Assembly (NCBI GenBank): GCA_016900015.1
Contig: JACJJM010000010.1
Coordinates: forward strand, 1 to 64,000
Direction of reading: 5' to 3'
Length of the DNA: 64,000 nucleotides
Source: Phocaeicola coprophilus
Lineage (GTDB): Bacteria; Bacteroidota; Bacteroidia; Bacteroidales; Bacteroidaceae
Shown here: piece after piece, positions 1 to 9,763 of the stretch
Numbering within the stretch: the stretch's first letter is position 1
Layout of the letters: each line of letters starts with the position of its first letter
Position numbers and translations under genes: made by a program
Notes under the pieces: generated by a model
Database searches by the model: none
Seen by the model: only the letters and a program-made list of their open reading frames with translations
What the model was told of the DNA's origin: nothing

Positions 1-1
1 C

Positions 2-94
2 TGGCTGACTGAACTGCTTTATGAGCTTGCCGCCGCCATATTCAGATGTTGGGGACACATAAATCAGAGATATCCCCAAAATATCGCAGCTTAA
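2..94 (+). CDS. Possible 3' end of an unidentified gene (partial)
   Basis: An open frame enters from the left edge and runs 30 codons to a TAA at 92-94. The residues include WLTELLYELAAAIFRCWG. I recognise no family. It could be the tail of a gene left of the window or a chance frame. The only support is its position just before a terminator-like hairpin. Confidence 0.2.
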   Translation, partial: WLTELLYELAAAIFRCWGHINQRYPQNIAA

Positions 95-121
95 AGTACA
101 TGAACTGATTTTTAGGGCTAA

Positions 122-164
122 CAAAAAAAAGAAGGTGCATCGTGCATTACGACACCCTCTTTTT
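122..164. terminator. Bidirectional terminator-like hairpin
   Basis: An 11-bp stem with one mismatch pairs 127-137 (AAAAGAAGGTG) with 153-163 (CACCCTCTTTT). A-rich sequence on the left and a T-run on the right let it end transcription from either side. It lies about 130 bp past the stop codon of the minus-strand TamB-like gene. The rest of 1-291 holds nothing else I can name. Confidence 0.55.
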
Positions 165-291
165 GCGTTTATGGGGTTCTTGGTTTCTATGCCTTTTTTA
201 TGCCCTTTTTTATCTCTTATTTGCGACATATTTGCATTGGTGAAAAGACACACTTGAAGTAAATAAACCATTAATAAATAGATAGATAAAT

Positions 292-3200
292 TTAGAAATC
301 CACAGACCATTTCTTTTTTCGCTTTCTCTTTTTGGGTGTTTCTTTCTTGGCTGATGTGGTGTCAGTGCGAAGTGTGTCGCGTTTGAGTCTCCAATTTCGA
401 TGGAATAGTTCTTTTAGATGATCGAAATCACGTTTAAACAATAATCCGATGCCTTGTGTGGTGAGAGTGGTTTTTGCGAAATAGCGGTCGTTGGTCTGGT
501 TGTAACCTTTCAGGCTGAGATCTCCAGAAGGAGTGAGCAACCATTGTACGTCAAAGTCACCTATAAAGTTTGTATTAGCTAGTTGATTGTCTCTATAGCC
601 GAAATTGCCATTTATAAGCAGTCGGTTGTTGAGTAAACGCCCAGACAGCATGCCTTCCACTTCCATGTCTGTCCAACCATTGTCCCCTGTGCTCAGGTTG
701 GTTCCAAAATTCCATTGGTTACTATTGATGATATGCGAAAGCATGTTGTTCAACTGTCCGGACAAGGTGGAGGAGAGCAAGGAGTTCATGGCAGATGATT
801 GTCCGCTGCCGCTGTCCATGTTTGTATTTGCATAGTCATAAGTATAAAAACGTCCAATACCTAAGAGGTAAATGATTTGCATTTCCATTTGTTCGTCTGT
901 GCTGATATAGCTGCGTACCAATTCACGCTCTTCATCGTTGACTGTCGGCAATTCAAGATCGAAGTGAATGTTAGGAGAAGCCAGTTTGCCTGTGAGATTT
1001 AGCAGACAGTTGACTCTGACAGAGTTTTGTGTGAATGTGGCGTTGGGGGCCAAGTCTTTTAAGGAAGCAGAATTGACCGTATAGACAGCTTGCAGGTCGA
1101 TGTCGCCATCTCTGGGAATACCGTTGAAAGTGATACTTCCACCAGGTTGCAGTTGGAAGTCTTTTCGGATGACTTCTTGCAGGCTAAGTTTATAGATGCC
1201 ATGGTCGAGCGTATAAGTCCCATAGAGTTTGAAATCGCCTTTATTGTAAAAATTGGCTTGCAGATTGCCTCGTCCTTGCGCCATGGCATAATCGCCTGAA
1301 ATGGGGTCCATGATGACTTTGATGGTTGCATCCGGAGTGATGTCCATTTGAGCGTTGAGCCGAATGTCTATAGGTGTTGTCTCGACGGCAACGGAGTCAT
1401 TGTCCGATAGTTCTTTGAACGGATCGGGAATTTTTTCATTTTCCCATTTTGGACGTGGGGTTTTATCTACGAATGTGATGAAACCGTTGTCCGCTATTTC
1501 TTCAGGTGTCCCCAGTTTGTAGATGAATGAGGTGTTGTGGCCTGTTCGGATATTGGTGTTCACGTTGAGTCCGTTTCCTCCTCCCTGCAAGGTGGTGATG
1601 CCTGAGCCGTAAATGCTGCCATAGACTAAAGATTCGCTGTCGTCAGGTGCGTCATAGAGGAGTAGGTTGTCGGTGTCGAAAGTGAAATTATAACTTATGT
1701 CGCGCAAATGGTTATGATGGAGTGCTCCTCTGATTGTCCCTTTGTTGCCATATTTGTCTTGCATATTAGCTTTGCGAAATTCTATGGTATTGGGAAGCAG
1801 GCTGACTGAGTCTAACTGGAGTTTGTAGCCTGTATGTAGGATACCCACTTGGACGGAGGCGTTTCCGGAAGCGATTCCTTCCAGATTTAGGTTCGCGAAC
1901 GGGCCATGCAGTCGGATGTCTCCTGTCACTCTGCCGGTAAGGCGATCGAAGACATTGGCTGTATACATGTTTAAGAATTCCACATTGGTGCTGTCGGCTG
2001 TGATGTGCAGGTCTAGTCCTGCTTTGGGAGGAGACACCCATCCTTTTACGGTGGTCCGTGAGCGGGGGCTTCTCTCTCTGATGTCAGCATCCAGATAGAT
2101 GTTTCCTTCTTCTGCATCCCATTTTCCTTTTACGTTCATATCTCCCATAAGACCTCCATTGAACGTGAAACTGCTGATGTCCAGGTTTGCATCGAGTGAT
2201 GGTTTTTCCAGAGCATGTTTCACATAGGCTTTTCCATTGGTCACACCGCGGAAGTCGACAGGTTTGAATTGGATGATGTCGAAGATATATTCCAGCCGGA
2301 TGTTGTGTAAGTCGATGCAGAGTGAGTCTTCAGGGTCGGGAGTCAGGTTGCCGTTGATGTGCAGGTGCTGGTTCCCGTGTTCGAAACGGAAGTCGTTGAT
2401 GGCCACGCGGCTGGAGTCTATGGCTATGTCAGACTGGTTTAGCGTCCACACTGTGTCGTTGATGATGATATGTGATGGTTGGATGCCGACTCGCATGTTG
2501 AGTCCTTTGCTGGAACCGTTCCGCTTGAAAAAGTTGGTTACGGTAGCGATTTCTCCACTGTAAGTGACTGCGGTGTTGTTGCCCCAGTTCAGACGTGTGG
2601 TCAGTTTGTCATCTTGCGCTTCGGCATTCAAGGTCAAGTTAATCATGGAACTGTTGCTTGTCCCGATTTGTTTGCTGATGCGGGCCAGTGCCTGGAGCTT
2701 GTCCAGCGGGTTGTCGATGAGGACCATGCCCGATTCGTAGCGTGTCTGATTGTAGGAAAAGGACGGGAAATAACCTTCCACTTTGATATACTTGTTTCGC
2801 TCGTGGAAATTTCCTTTGATGCTTCCAGGCAAATGCAAGGCCAGAGGGATGTGGAGTATCTTGCTTAAGAACTCGGTGTTGTCAATGTCCAGTTTGAAAC
2901 TCAAGTGATTGTTGGATGCTGCTTGCTGTTTGTCGCTGGCGGGGATGAGTGAGGGCACGTATTGGTGCAATAGCTGCATCATGCTGGCCGGCAAACTCTT
3001 GAATTGGAATTCACCTTTGATTTCTCCGTTCATGAAGTCGGAGTGGAGGTGTATGTTGCGTTGTTTTTTATTCTCCGGGAGAGAACTGATGGTGAAGTAG
3101 CGCAGGAAATAAGAATCTTTCGGCGACTGCATGTGCAAGCTGTCGATTCGGATACTTCCCACCATGTTGTCAAACGTGTTGCCTCTGAAGTTTGTCCTGA

Positions 3201-4878
3201 TGCGTGCCGAAAATTCCGTGTCCGGATACTTGTCGCTGAGTCTCAGCGTGTCTGGGCGGAAGTGGTCAATGCTGGCCGTCAGGTTGAATTCCGGGACTGC
3301 CTTGACCGGATTGAACTCTCCGTTGATGGATAGTTGGCAGTCAGGGTCGTTGATGGTCAGGTAGCCGTTGTAATATCCGCCGCGGTATTGGGCGTTGATG
3401 CGGATGTTGTCATACGTGTGTTGTTTGTATTCCAGGAGAGGGATGTTGCCGTTGACGGCGATTTGCGGGTAGTTGCCGCTGAGTCGGTGTCCCTTTACTT
3501 CGACGTCCAAGGAGATACGCCCGAGGTCGGGGGTTTCCGTGAGCCGCCCCAAGTGGAAATCCTGTGTGAGAAGCCTGCCGTGGAATGTTTTCTGCTCGCT
3601 GTTCAGGCCCAGGTGCAGGTTGGTACGGAGTATGCCCGATGCGCTTTCCATTTCGCCCCGGAGTTGCAGGTCCTTGAACATGCCGCGTGCGCTTCCCCGG
3701 AAGGAGAAGTAGCCCAGCCGCATGACAAAGGGAGGCATGTCTGTTCCCAAGTTTTGTGACAGGAAGCGGAGACCCGTGTTGGTGATGTTCAGCTTTGACA
3801 GGTTGCAGTCGATGAAGCTGCGGTCGGGCTCGAAGGGATTGCGTATGCGGCAGTGGAGGCGCAGCTGGATGTCATTGTTGTCTGACAGCAGGCGGAAGTC
3901 GTGGAGCGAGATTTCTTGCGCGTTGCCTTCCACCCGGGCACGCATCCACAGCGGAGCCGTGAATGACGACAGGGAGGGGACGAAGCATTTCAGGTCGCTC
4001 AGGGTGAGATAGGACTTGCTGATGTCGCCGGCAAACTGCAATGTCTTCCAGCTCTCCCGGGATGACGCGTCGTAACCGGCTTGCAGCGTGTCGATGCGCA
4101 TTGCCGAGCCGGGCAGTTCCAGCGAGAAGCGTGAGAGGACCAGTTTATGCGGGTTGGCCACCAGCTTGAAAGCCAGGTTACGGAGTTCGAGGCCCGACTG
4201 TTCGGTGAAGCTGAGGTGGCGTATGGTCGTGTTGAGGGAGTCCCGGCGGAGGGCTTTCAGGGAGATATTGGCCCGCACGTCGTCCAGGTGCAGGTGGGAC
4301 GCGTTGAATTGCCCCGGGGTCTCCTGTGCAGACAGTTGGTCGTAGGCTATGCGGCCGTGGCGGATGAGGATGGCATTTATGCGCAGGTTGAGGTCCGTCT
4401 TGGTCGACGTCGTGTCGTCAGACGAGAGGGCGTCGACGAGAAACTGGTAGTTGGGGGCGGAGAGGGAATCGCGGCGTGAGAGATTGAGGTGCAGGCTGTG
4501 GAGCTGGACATTGTTCACGATGATTTTGTGTTGCAGCAGGGCCCGGATGCTGAACTTGGCAGAGATGCGCGAGGCCTCGAGCAGGGGCGAACCGGATTGG
4601 TCGCAGATGCTCACTTCGTCCAGGATGACGCGGTTGAGCAAGCCCATGTTGATGTTGCCGATGGACACCTCCGTGTGCAACAGGCGGCTCAGTTCGTCGG
4701 ACGCGAACACGGAGAGACGCCGCTGGACATGAGGGATGTTCAGCAAGAGGAGAAATGCTGCATACAGGCAGGCCAGGCCCGTGATGCAGAAGCGCAGGAT
4801 GTTGCTTGCTCGTTTGATGGTCGGTCGGTGCTTTTTTACGTTAGATGAGCAAAAGTACGAAATCTCCACGGGACGCAT
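292..4878 (-). CDS. TamB-like translocation/assembly module protein (DUF490)
   Basis: A 1528-residue envelope protein. An N-terminal membrane anchor at about residues 28-48 (FCITGLACLYAAFLLLLNI) is followed by a very long beta-rich body with AsmA/TamB-type repeats and a C-terminal DUF490/TamB region (about 1050-1470). The end is basic (KKRKRKKKWSVDF). TamB proteins span the periplasm and help lipid transport or outer-membrane assembly; that role is taken from the family. Length is normal for Bacteroidota homologues. No TamA/Omp85 partner is adjacent here. The start is uncertain: a TACTTTTG promoter-like match at 4850-4857 lies inside the first codons, yet no obvious ATG, GTG or TTG follows before the membrane anchor. 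Confidence 0.88.
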   Translation of the reverse strand: MRPVEISYFCSSNVKKHRPTIKRASNILRFCITGLACLYAAFLLLLNIPHVQRRLSVFASDELSRLLHTEVSIGNINMGLLNRVILDEVSICDQSGSPLLEASRISAKFSIRALLQHKIIVNNVQLHSLHLNLSRRDSLSAPNYQFLVDALSSDDTTSTKTDLNLRINAILIRHGRIAYDQLSAQETPGQFNASHLHLDDVRANISLKALRRDSLNTTIRHLSFTEQSGLELRNLAFKLVANPHKLVLSRFSLELPGSAMRIDTLQAGYDASSRESWKTLQFAGDISKSYLTLSDLKCFVPSLSSFTAPLWMRARVEGNAQEISLHDFRLLSDNNDIQLRLHCRIRNPFEPDRSFIDCNLSKLNITNTGLRFLSQNLGTDMPPFVMRLGYFSFRGSARGMFKDLQLRGEMESASGILRTNLHLGLNSEQKTFHGRLLTQDFHLGRLTETPDLGRISLDVEVKGHRLSGNYPQIAVNGNIPLLEYKQHTYDNIRINAQYRGGYYNGYLTINDPDCQLSINGEFNPVKAVPEFNLTASIDHFRPDTLRLSDKYPDTEFSARIRTNFRGNTFDNMVGSIRIDSLHMQSPKDSYFLRYFTISSLPENKKQRNIHLHSDFMNGEIKGEFQFKSLPASMMQLLHQYVPSLIPASDKQQAASNNHLSFKLDIDNTEFLSKILHIPLALHLPGSIKGNFHERNKYIKVEGYFPSFSYNQTRYESGMVLIDNPLDKLQALARISKQIGTSNSSMINLTLNAEAQDDKLTTRLNWGNNTAVTYSGEIATVTNFFKRNGSSKGLNMRVGIQPSHIIINDTVWTLNQSDIAIDSSRVAINDFRFEHGNQHLHINGNLTPDPEDSLCIDLHNIRLEYIFDIIQFKPVDFRGVTNGKAYVKHALEKPSLDANLDISSFTFNGGLMGDMNVKGKWDAEEGNIYLDADIRERSPRSRTTVKGWVSPPKAGLDLHITADSTNVEFLNMYTANVFDRLTGRVTGDIRLHGPFANLNLEGIASGNASVQVGILHTGYKLQLDSVSLLPNTIEFRKANMQDKYGNKGTIRGALHHNHLRDISYNFTFDTDNLLLYDAPDDSESLVYGSIYGSGITTLQGGGNGLNVNTNIRTGHNTSFIYKLGTPEEIADNGFITFVDKTPRPKWENEKIPDPFKELSDNDSVAVETTPIDIRLNAQMDITPDATIKVIMDPISGDYAMAQGRGNLQANFYNKGDFKLYGTYTLDHGIYKLSLQEVIRKDFQLQPGGSITFNGIPRDGDIDLQAVYTVNSASLKDLAPNATFTQNSVRVNCLLNLTGKLASPNIHFDLELPTVNDEERELVRSYISTDEQMEMQIIYLLGIGRFYTYDYANTNMDSGSGQSSAMNSLLSSTLSGQLNNMLSHIINSNQWNFGTNLSTGDNGWTDMEVEGMLSGRLLNNRLLINGNFGYRDNQLANTNFIGDFDVQWLLTPSGDLSLKGYNQTNDRYFAKTTLTTQGIGLLFKRDFDHLKELFHRNWRLKRDTLRTDTTSAKKETPKKRKRKKKWSVDF
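4850..4857 (-). promoter_or_regulatory. Possible -7 element for the TamB-like gene
   Basis: Minus strand TACTTTTG fits the Bacteroidota -7 consensus TAnnTTTG. It overlaps the first codons of the annotated gene, so either it is coincidental or the true start codon is downstream or non-standard. No clear -33 TTTG was seen. Confidence 0.3.
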
Positions 4879-4901
4879 TGAAAAAAGAGCGTAAAAGATT
4901 G

Positions 4902-4930
4902 TTGCAGCTCAGGATTCTTTCCTAAGTTTG
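4902..4930 (+). promoter_or_regulatory. Promoter of the secreted C1-type peptidase
   Basis: TTG at 4902-4904, an 18-bp spacer and TAAGTTTG at 4923-4930 match the Bacteroidota -33/-7 arrangement. The predicted transcript start is about 25 bp before the ATG at 4963. Confidence 0.6.
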
Positions 4931-4962
4931 CTGTCGAATAATCTTAAAATCCTTTTTTACCT

Positions 4963-6357
4963 ATGATGAAATCTATCCTTTCTCTGTGCGTGCTGGCCAT
5001 GGCCTGCGCCGGAGCACATGCCCAGCAGGGCGGCATTTCCCCGGAAATGCTCCAGGAAATCAAGAAAGCCTACAAGGACACGCCCGCCGACCGCGCCTTG
5101 ATGAACGCCATCACGGCCAACGACATCCGCGTGTTGGCGCTCAATCATGAAAACCAGGCCAACTTCGACACCTACTTTAGTAATAAGGTGAACTCGCGCG
5201 GCATCACGGACCAGAAATCCTCGGGACGTTGCTGGCTCTTCACCGGGCTCAATGTCATGCGTGCGCAGATGATGGCGAAATACAACCTGCCTTCGCTCGA
5301 GTTCTCCCAGGCCTACGGCTTCTTCTGGGACCAGCTTGAGAAGGCAAACCTCTTCCTCCAGGGCATCATCGACACGGCTGACCGCCCGATGGACGACCGG
5401 ATGGTCGAACACCTCTTCCGCAATCCCCTGAGCGACGGCGGGCAGTTCACCGGCGTGATGGACATCGTGGGCAAGTATGGAGTTGTCCCCAAGGAAGTCA
5501 TGCCCGAGACCTTCAGCAGCGAGAACACGGCCCAGATGGCCAATTTCATCAAATTGAAGCTCCGCGAGTTCGGACTCCAGCTCCGCGACGAAGCTGCCCG
5601 GGGAGCCAAGGCGGCCGCCCTCGAGAAGTCGAAGACCGAGATGCTCGGCACGGTCTACCGCATGCTCGTCCTGACGCTCGGCGAACCGGTGACGGAGTTC
5701 CAGTGGGTCATGCGCGACGCTGACGGACGGCCGCGCGGGGAGATGAAGACCTACACTCCGCAGTCGTTTTTCAAGGAGTTCATCAATGAGGATTATGTCA
5801 ACGACTACATCATGGTCATGAACGACCCCTCGCGCCCTTACTGGAAGGTCTACGAAATCGACTACGACCGCCACACGTATGACGGGCACAACTGGCTCTA
5901 CGTCAACCTGCCGATGGAGGAAATCAAGCCGATGGCCATCGCTTCCATCAAGGACAGCACGATGATGTATTTCTCATGCGACGTCGGCAAGTTCCTCGAC
6001 CGCCAACGCGGACTCCTCGACGTGCGCAACTATGACTACGATTCGCTCTTCGGCACGACCTTCGGCATGGACAAGAAACAGCGTATCCAGACCTTCGCCA
6101 GCGGCTCGACACACGCCATGACGCTCATGGCCGTCGACCTCGACGCCGAGGGGAAGGCTAAGAAATGGATGGTCGAGAACAGCTGGGGCCCGACGGGCTA
6201 CAAGGGACATCTCATCATGACCGACGAGTGGTTTGACGAATACATGTTCCGGCTGGCCGTCAACAAGAAATATGTCTCCGCGAAGGTGCTTGACCTCTTG
6301 AAGGAGAAACCCGTCCGCCTGCCGGCATGGGACCCCATGTTTGCCCCCGAACAATGA
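4963..6357 (+). CDS. Secreted aminopeptidase C / bleomycin hydrolase-like cysteine peptidase (C1B)
   Basis: A 464-residue protein with a signal peptide (MMKSILSLCVLAMACAGAHA). The papain-like triad is visible: Cys90 in SSGRCWLF, His384 in GSTHAMTL and Asn406 in VENSWG. These motifs are those of the bleomycin hydrolase/PepC branch (peptidase family C1B), which removes N-terminal amino acids from peptides. Cytoplasmic PepC lacks a signal; this copy should act in the periplasm or at the cell surface. It has its own promoter and diverges from the TamB-like gene. Length fits the family. Confidence 0.92.
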   Translation: MMKSILSLCVLAMACAGAHAQQGGISPEMLQEIKKAYKDTPADRALMNAITANDIRVLALNHENQANFDTYFSNKVNSRGITDQKSSGRCWLFTGLNVMRAQMMAKYNLPSLEFSQAYGFFWDQLEKANLFLQGIIDTADRPMDDRMVEHLFRNPLSDGGQFTGVMDIVGKYGVVPKEVMPETFSSENTAQMANFIKLKLREFGLQLRDEAARGAKAAALEKSKTEMLGTVYRMLVLTLGEPVTEFQWVMRDADGRPRGEMKTYTPQSFFKEFINEDYVNDYIMVMNDPSRPYWKVYEIDYDRHTYDGHNWLYVNLPMEEIKPMAIASIKDSTMMYFSCDVGKFLDRQRGLLDVRNYDYDSLFGTTFGMDKKQRIQTFASGSTHAMTLMAVDLDAEGKAKKWMVENSWGPTGYKGHLIMTDEWFDEYMFRLAVNKKYVSAKVLDLLKEKPVRLPAWDPMFAPEQ

Positions 6358-6459
6358 CGGACGTCTGATGGCATCTGCAGGCGCATGCGTGCGCCGCGAG
6401 CGGGTGTGTCGCGAAGCAATTCGCCGGCATGCCCGCTTTTCTTTTGCCCTCCCCTCGGA

Positions 6460-6745
6460 GGGTGACGCCCGTAGCCGTACGGCTGCACGCCGGTAGCCGG
6501 TCGACTGCGGACGTGTAGTCGTCCAAGTGCCGGGATGTAGTTGGCGGGCTTCCTGTTTGTAGATTTGAGTTACATGCATGTACCCCGCCGGATGCACGTC
6601 CGTACTTGGCGGGCTGCATGCCTGCATCTGCTGAAGTGCAATTCTGTATCCGCACGGCTACAAGTTTGTATCCGGTCAACTACAAGTTTGCAGCCGCGCG
6701 GCTACAGGAAACTACTTACGCGGCTACAGGGGAATCTTCGTCCGC
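6460..6745. repeat. Degenerate 22-bp tandem array between convergent genes
   Basis: The intergenic stretch 6358-6840 is filled by about 13 diverged units in strict 22-bp register. Clearest starts are 6592, 6614, 6636, 6658, 6680, 6702 and 6724, each opening with CTACA or a variant (CTGCA, GTGCA, ATGCA), often followed by AGTTTG and ending CGG. Register can be followed left to about 6460. No coding frame or terminator stands out. It separates the peptidase gene from the 3' end of rho. Function unknown. Confidence 0.7.
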
Positions 6746-6840
6746 CTGCCGGGCGGAATCGCGTCGTGTGAAGGGGTGAAAAAAATGCCCGGCTGCGGGG
6801 ATGCTGCCGGGCATTGGGAGGTATGGACGGGAGGATGTCG

Positions 6841-8823
6841 TCAGGAGTTCATGCTCAAGAGGAGTTCGTCGTTGTTTCTCGTGTTCTCTATATGTCCTTT
6901 GACGAAGTTCATGGCCTCGACGGGGTTCATGTCAGCAATGAATTTGCGGAGAATCCACGTGCGGTCGAGCGTCAGCTTGTCGAACAGCAGGTCGTCGCGG
7001 CGCGTGCTTGAAGCCGTGACGTTGACAGCCGGGAAGATGCGCTTGTTGGCCAGGTTGCGGTCGAGCTGCAGCTCCATGTTGCCCGTGCCCTTGAATTCTT
7101 CGAAGATGACTTCGTCCATCTTCGAGCCGGTGTCGATGAGGGCTGTGGCGATGATGGTCAGCGAGCCGCCGTTTTCGATGTTGCGGGCTGCGCCGAAGAA
7201 GCGCTTGGGCTTGTGGAGGGCGTTGGCGTCGACGCCTCCCGAGAGCACCTTGCCTGAGGCCGGGGAGACGGTGTTGTAGGCGCGTGCCAGGCGGGTGATG
7301 GAGTCGAGGAAGATGACGACGTCGTGTCCGCACTCGACCATGCGCTTGGCCTTCTCGAGGACGATGCCGGCGATTTTCACGTGGCGTTCGGCCGGTTCGT
7401 CGAAGGTGGAGGCGATGACTTCCGCGTTGACGCTGCGCGCCATGTCGGTCACTTCCTCGGGGCGTTCGTCGATGAGGAGCATGATCATGTAGACTTCCGG
7501 ATGGTTGGCCGCGATGGCGTTGGCGATGTCTTTCATGAGGATGGTCTTACCGGTCTTCGGCTGTGCGACGATGAGTGCGCGTTGTCCCTTGCCGATGGGG
7601 GCGAAGAGGTCGACGACGCGTGCCGAGATATTGTCGTTCACTCCACGGCAGAGGTTGAACTTCTCGTCGGGGAAGAGGGGTGTCAGGTGCTCGAAGGGGA
7701 CGCGGTCGCGCACCATGGCGGGGTCTTTACCGTTGATTTTCGACACTTTGACCAGCGGGAAGTATTTTTCGCCTTCCTTGGGCGGGCGGATGACGCCTTC
7801 GACGACGTCGCCTGTCTTCAGGCCGAAGAACTTGATTTGCGACTGTGAGACGTAGATGTCGTCGGGCGAAGAGAGGTAGTTGTAGTCGGAGGAGCGCAGG
7901 AAGCCGTATCCGTCTTGCATGATTTCGAGCACGCCGAGTCCGGTGAGGATGTCTTCGAAGTCGTACTCCTGCATCCGGCGGTTCTGCTGGTAGTTGTTCT
8001 GATTGTTGTAGTTGTTGGCGTAGAAGGGCCGCTGCTGGTTGTTGTATGGGCGTTGCTGCTGGTTGCCGTTGTTGTTGCGGCGGGCCTTGTTGTTGGGGTT
8101 GTTGTTCGGTTGCGGGACAGCCGGTTGCTCCATTTTCGTCGCTTCAAACTTGGTGAGCAGCTCGGAGGGGATTTCCGCTTTTTCAGAGGGCAGGTCTTCG
8201 ATGGGGATGAAGTCGTTGTCGTCCTGTGCGGGAGCTTCCTGCATGGGTGCGTCGCTCGTGACGGCGTCGTTTTCGTTTTCAGCCGGGGTTTCCAGCTCTT
8301 CGAGCAGGGGGACGATTTTTCCGTTGTCCTCCACTTCCTGTTCGGGCGTTGCCGGGGCGTCGGCCTTCACGACTTCCTGTGCGGCTTTTTCCCGTGCCAG
8401 TGTCGCTTTGTTTTTGCTTCCGGGCTTGCGTCCTCTTTTCTTGGGTGTGCCGTCGTCTGCGGGCGTTTCGGTCCCGGCTTTGGCTGTGGTTTCAGCAGCA
8501 TTGTCCTGTGCCGGTTTGGCGGCAGCCGCTTTCTTGGCGGATGTCTTCTTGGGTTCTTCCACCTTTTCGGCTTTGTCCTGGTTGGCGGTGTATACTTTCA
8601 CGTTTTCGCTCTTGTCTTTCTTAGCGATGCGTGAGCGTTTGCGTGGTTCTTTGTTCTTTTCACTCTCGCTTTTTTTAGCCGCGCCGGCTATAGCCTGTTC
8701 GTCGAGGATTTTGTAGACGAGGTCTTCTTTTTTGAATGATTGGATCTGCGTGATGCCCAGTTCTTGGGCGATAGATTGCAGTTCCGACAAGGATTTGTCG
8801 TTTAATTGAACGATATTATACAT
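6841..8823 (-). CDS. rho: Transcription termination factor Rho with disordered N-terminal insertion
   Basis: A 660-residue hexameric RNA helicase that ends untranslated transcripts. The start at 8823 ([20 protein letters not shown]) is chosen because it gives the standard Rho N-terminal domain. Residues about 50-285 are a low-complexity insertion, Lys/Glu/Ala-rich and then Asn/Gln-rich (about 235-285). The RNA-binding fold begins near Tyr287, and the ATPase has Walker A AQPKTGKT with Lys426. E. coli Rho is about 420 residues, so the extra length is the insertion. In Bacteroides thetaiotaomicron a comparable insertion was reported to drive phase separation of Rho. The gene sits between two repeat-bearing intergenic regions. 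Confidence 0.97.
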   Translation of the reverse strand: MYNIVQLNDKSLSELQSIAQELGITQIQSFKKEDLVYKILDEQAIAGAAKKSESEKNKEPRKRSRIAKKDKSENVKVYTANQDKAEKVEEPKKTSAKKAAAAKPAQDNAAETTAKAGTETPADDGTPKKRGRKPGSKNKATLAREKAAQEVVKADAPATPEQEVEDNGKIVPLLEELETPAENENDAVTSDAPMQEAPAQDDNDFIPIEDLPSEKAEIPSELLTKFEATKMEQPAVPQPNNNPNNKARRNNNGNQQQRPYNNQQRPFYANNYNNQNNYQQNRRMQEYDFEDILTGLGVLEIMQDGYGFLRSSDYNYLSSPDDIYVSQSQIKFFGLKTGDVVEGVIRPPKEGEKYFPLVKVSKINGKDPAMVRDRVPFEHLTPLFPDEKFNLCRGVNDNISARVVDLFAPIGKGQRALIVAQPKTGKTILMKDIANAIAANHPEVYMIMLLIDERPEEVTDMARSVNAEVIASTFDEPAERHVKIAGIVLEKAKRMVECGHDVVIFLDSITRLARAYNTVSPASGKVLSGGVDANALHKPKRFFGAARNIENGGSLTIIATALIDTGSKMDEVIFEEFKGTGNMELQLDRNLANKRIFPAVNVTASSTRRDDLLFDKLTLDRTWILRKFIADMNPVEAMNFVKGHIENTRNNDELLLSMNS

Positions 8824-9031
8824 ATAATTAAGTAATCTTTTGTCCTCCCTTGTTGGTGAGTCTTTCCGTTTCGGCAGGCGCGTGTTCCGGCACCTGTGAT
8901 GGCCCGGAGTTCGCACGAGAACACATCATGCCATCAAGAACAGGAAACAGGAGGTCAGGGTTTCTTAGATATTTAATTGACTTATTGATTATTGGCTTCG
9001 GAATGAAGTCTGTTCTTTGTAATTATGGAGG

Positions 9032-9039
9032 CAAAAGTA
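9032..9039 (-). promoter_or_regulatory. Probable rho promoter -7 element
   Basis: Minus strand TACTTTTG fits TAnnTTTG and would start transcription about 200 nt before the rho start codon. No clear -33 TTTG was seen. The long leader is compatible with the autoregulation known for rho in other bacteria, but no structure was resolved. Confidence 0.45.
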
Positions 9040-9125
9040 ATGATAAAATTGAAAAAGAACGTCATTCGGCCATGAAAATTTGTTGTCATCGTGCAGATTT
9101 CCGCACGTGGGATGCAGGCGGAGAG

Positions 9126-9240
9126 GAGGGAAGAATGCCCGTTCGGGCGGAAAGGAGGCCGCCCGACCACGGAATAGACTCCGCTCCCGGGCCGAAAGGA
9201 GGGCTGGCTCGGACGGAAAGGAGGCCGTCCGGACGGGGGT
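9126..9240 (+). repeat. 22-bp tandem array, CGGAAAGGA family (locus 1)
   Basis: Unit heads lie at 9148 (CGGAAAGGAGG), 9170 (CGGAATAGA), 9192 (CCGAAAGGAGG) and 9214 (CGGAAAGGAGG), exactly 22 bp apart, with faint units either side. Two units are small hairpins, for example CGGGCGG and CCGCCCG around AAAGGAGG. The array lies between the divergent rho and ridA. Relatives occur at 16595, 28392 and 37567. Confidence 0.8.
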
Positions 9241-9283
9241 AAGACGGCTTGGCGTGCGGCTGTCCGTGTGATGTTAAGGATTG

Positions 9284-9291
9284 CAAAAGTA
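9284..9291 (-). promoter_or_regulatory. Possible distal promoter -7 element reading through the array to rho
   Basis: Minus strand TACTTTTG, matching TAnnTTTG. A transcript from here would include the 22-bp array and the rho leader. No -33 was identified, so this is weak. Confidence 0.3.
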
Positions 9292-9384
9292 AGGCGAAAC
9301 TTTTTGCTTTTTTCCCTGTGATAACTATAAAAGGTGTAACTTAGCGTGACAAATTGGTTTTATAATAAATAAACGAATCGAATT

Positions 9385-9762
9385 ATGAAGAAAGTAATCG
9401 CAACAGAGAAGGCTCCGGCAGCTATCGGGCCTTATAGTCAAGCTATTGAAGCAAACGGTATGGTGTTCTTGTCAGGTCAGATTCCCATCAATCCGGCTAC
9501 GGGCGAAGTCGTGGAAGGCGGCATCGTGGAGCAGACGACTCAGGTGTTTGAAAACATCAAGAACGTCCTGGCAGAAGCCGGCCTGACGACTGCCAACATC
9601 GTGAAGACGACGGTGTTCATGGCCGACATGTCGCTCTTTGGCGAAGTGAATGCCGTGTATGCCAAGTATTTCGAAGGTGCTTTCCCCGCTCGTTCGGCCA
9701 TCGCTGTGAAGGGGCTTCCCAAAGGCGTTTTGGTGGAAGTCGAAAGCATCGCTGTGAGATGA
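9385..9762 (+). CDS. ridA: RidA family 2-iminobutanoate/2-iminopropanoate deaminase
   Basis: A 125-residue YjgF/YER057c/UK114 family protein of normal length. It hydrolyses reactive enamine/imine products of PLP enzymes, protecting metabolism in the cytoplasm. The catalytic arginine is Arg103 in FPARSAIAV, with the conserved start APAAIGPYSQA and the C-terminal Glu pair in VEVES. It is followed after one base by the transglutaminase-like gene, suggesting one transcript. Confidence 0.95.
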   Translation: MKKVIATEKAPAAIGPYSQAIEANGMVFLSGQIPINPATGEVVEGGIVEQTTQVFENIKNVLAEAGLTTANIVKTTVFMADMSLFGEVNAVYAKYFEGAFPARSAIAVKGLPKGVLVEVESIAVR

Positions 9763-9763
9763 C

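Noticed and set aside
4957-5889. 310-codon minus-strand open frame opposite the peptidase gene
   Set aside because: It mirrors a gene with an intact catalytic triad and signal peptide; a GC-rich shadow.
7915-8634. Hydrophobic plus-strand frame within rho
   Set aside because: Low-complexity Val/Leu/Phe content is the complement of the Asn/Gln- and Lys-rich insertion of Rho.
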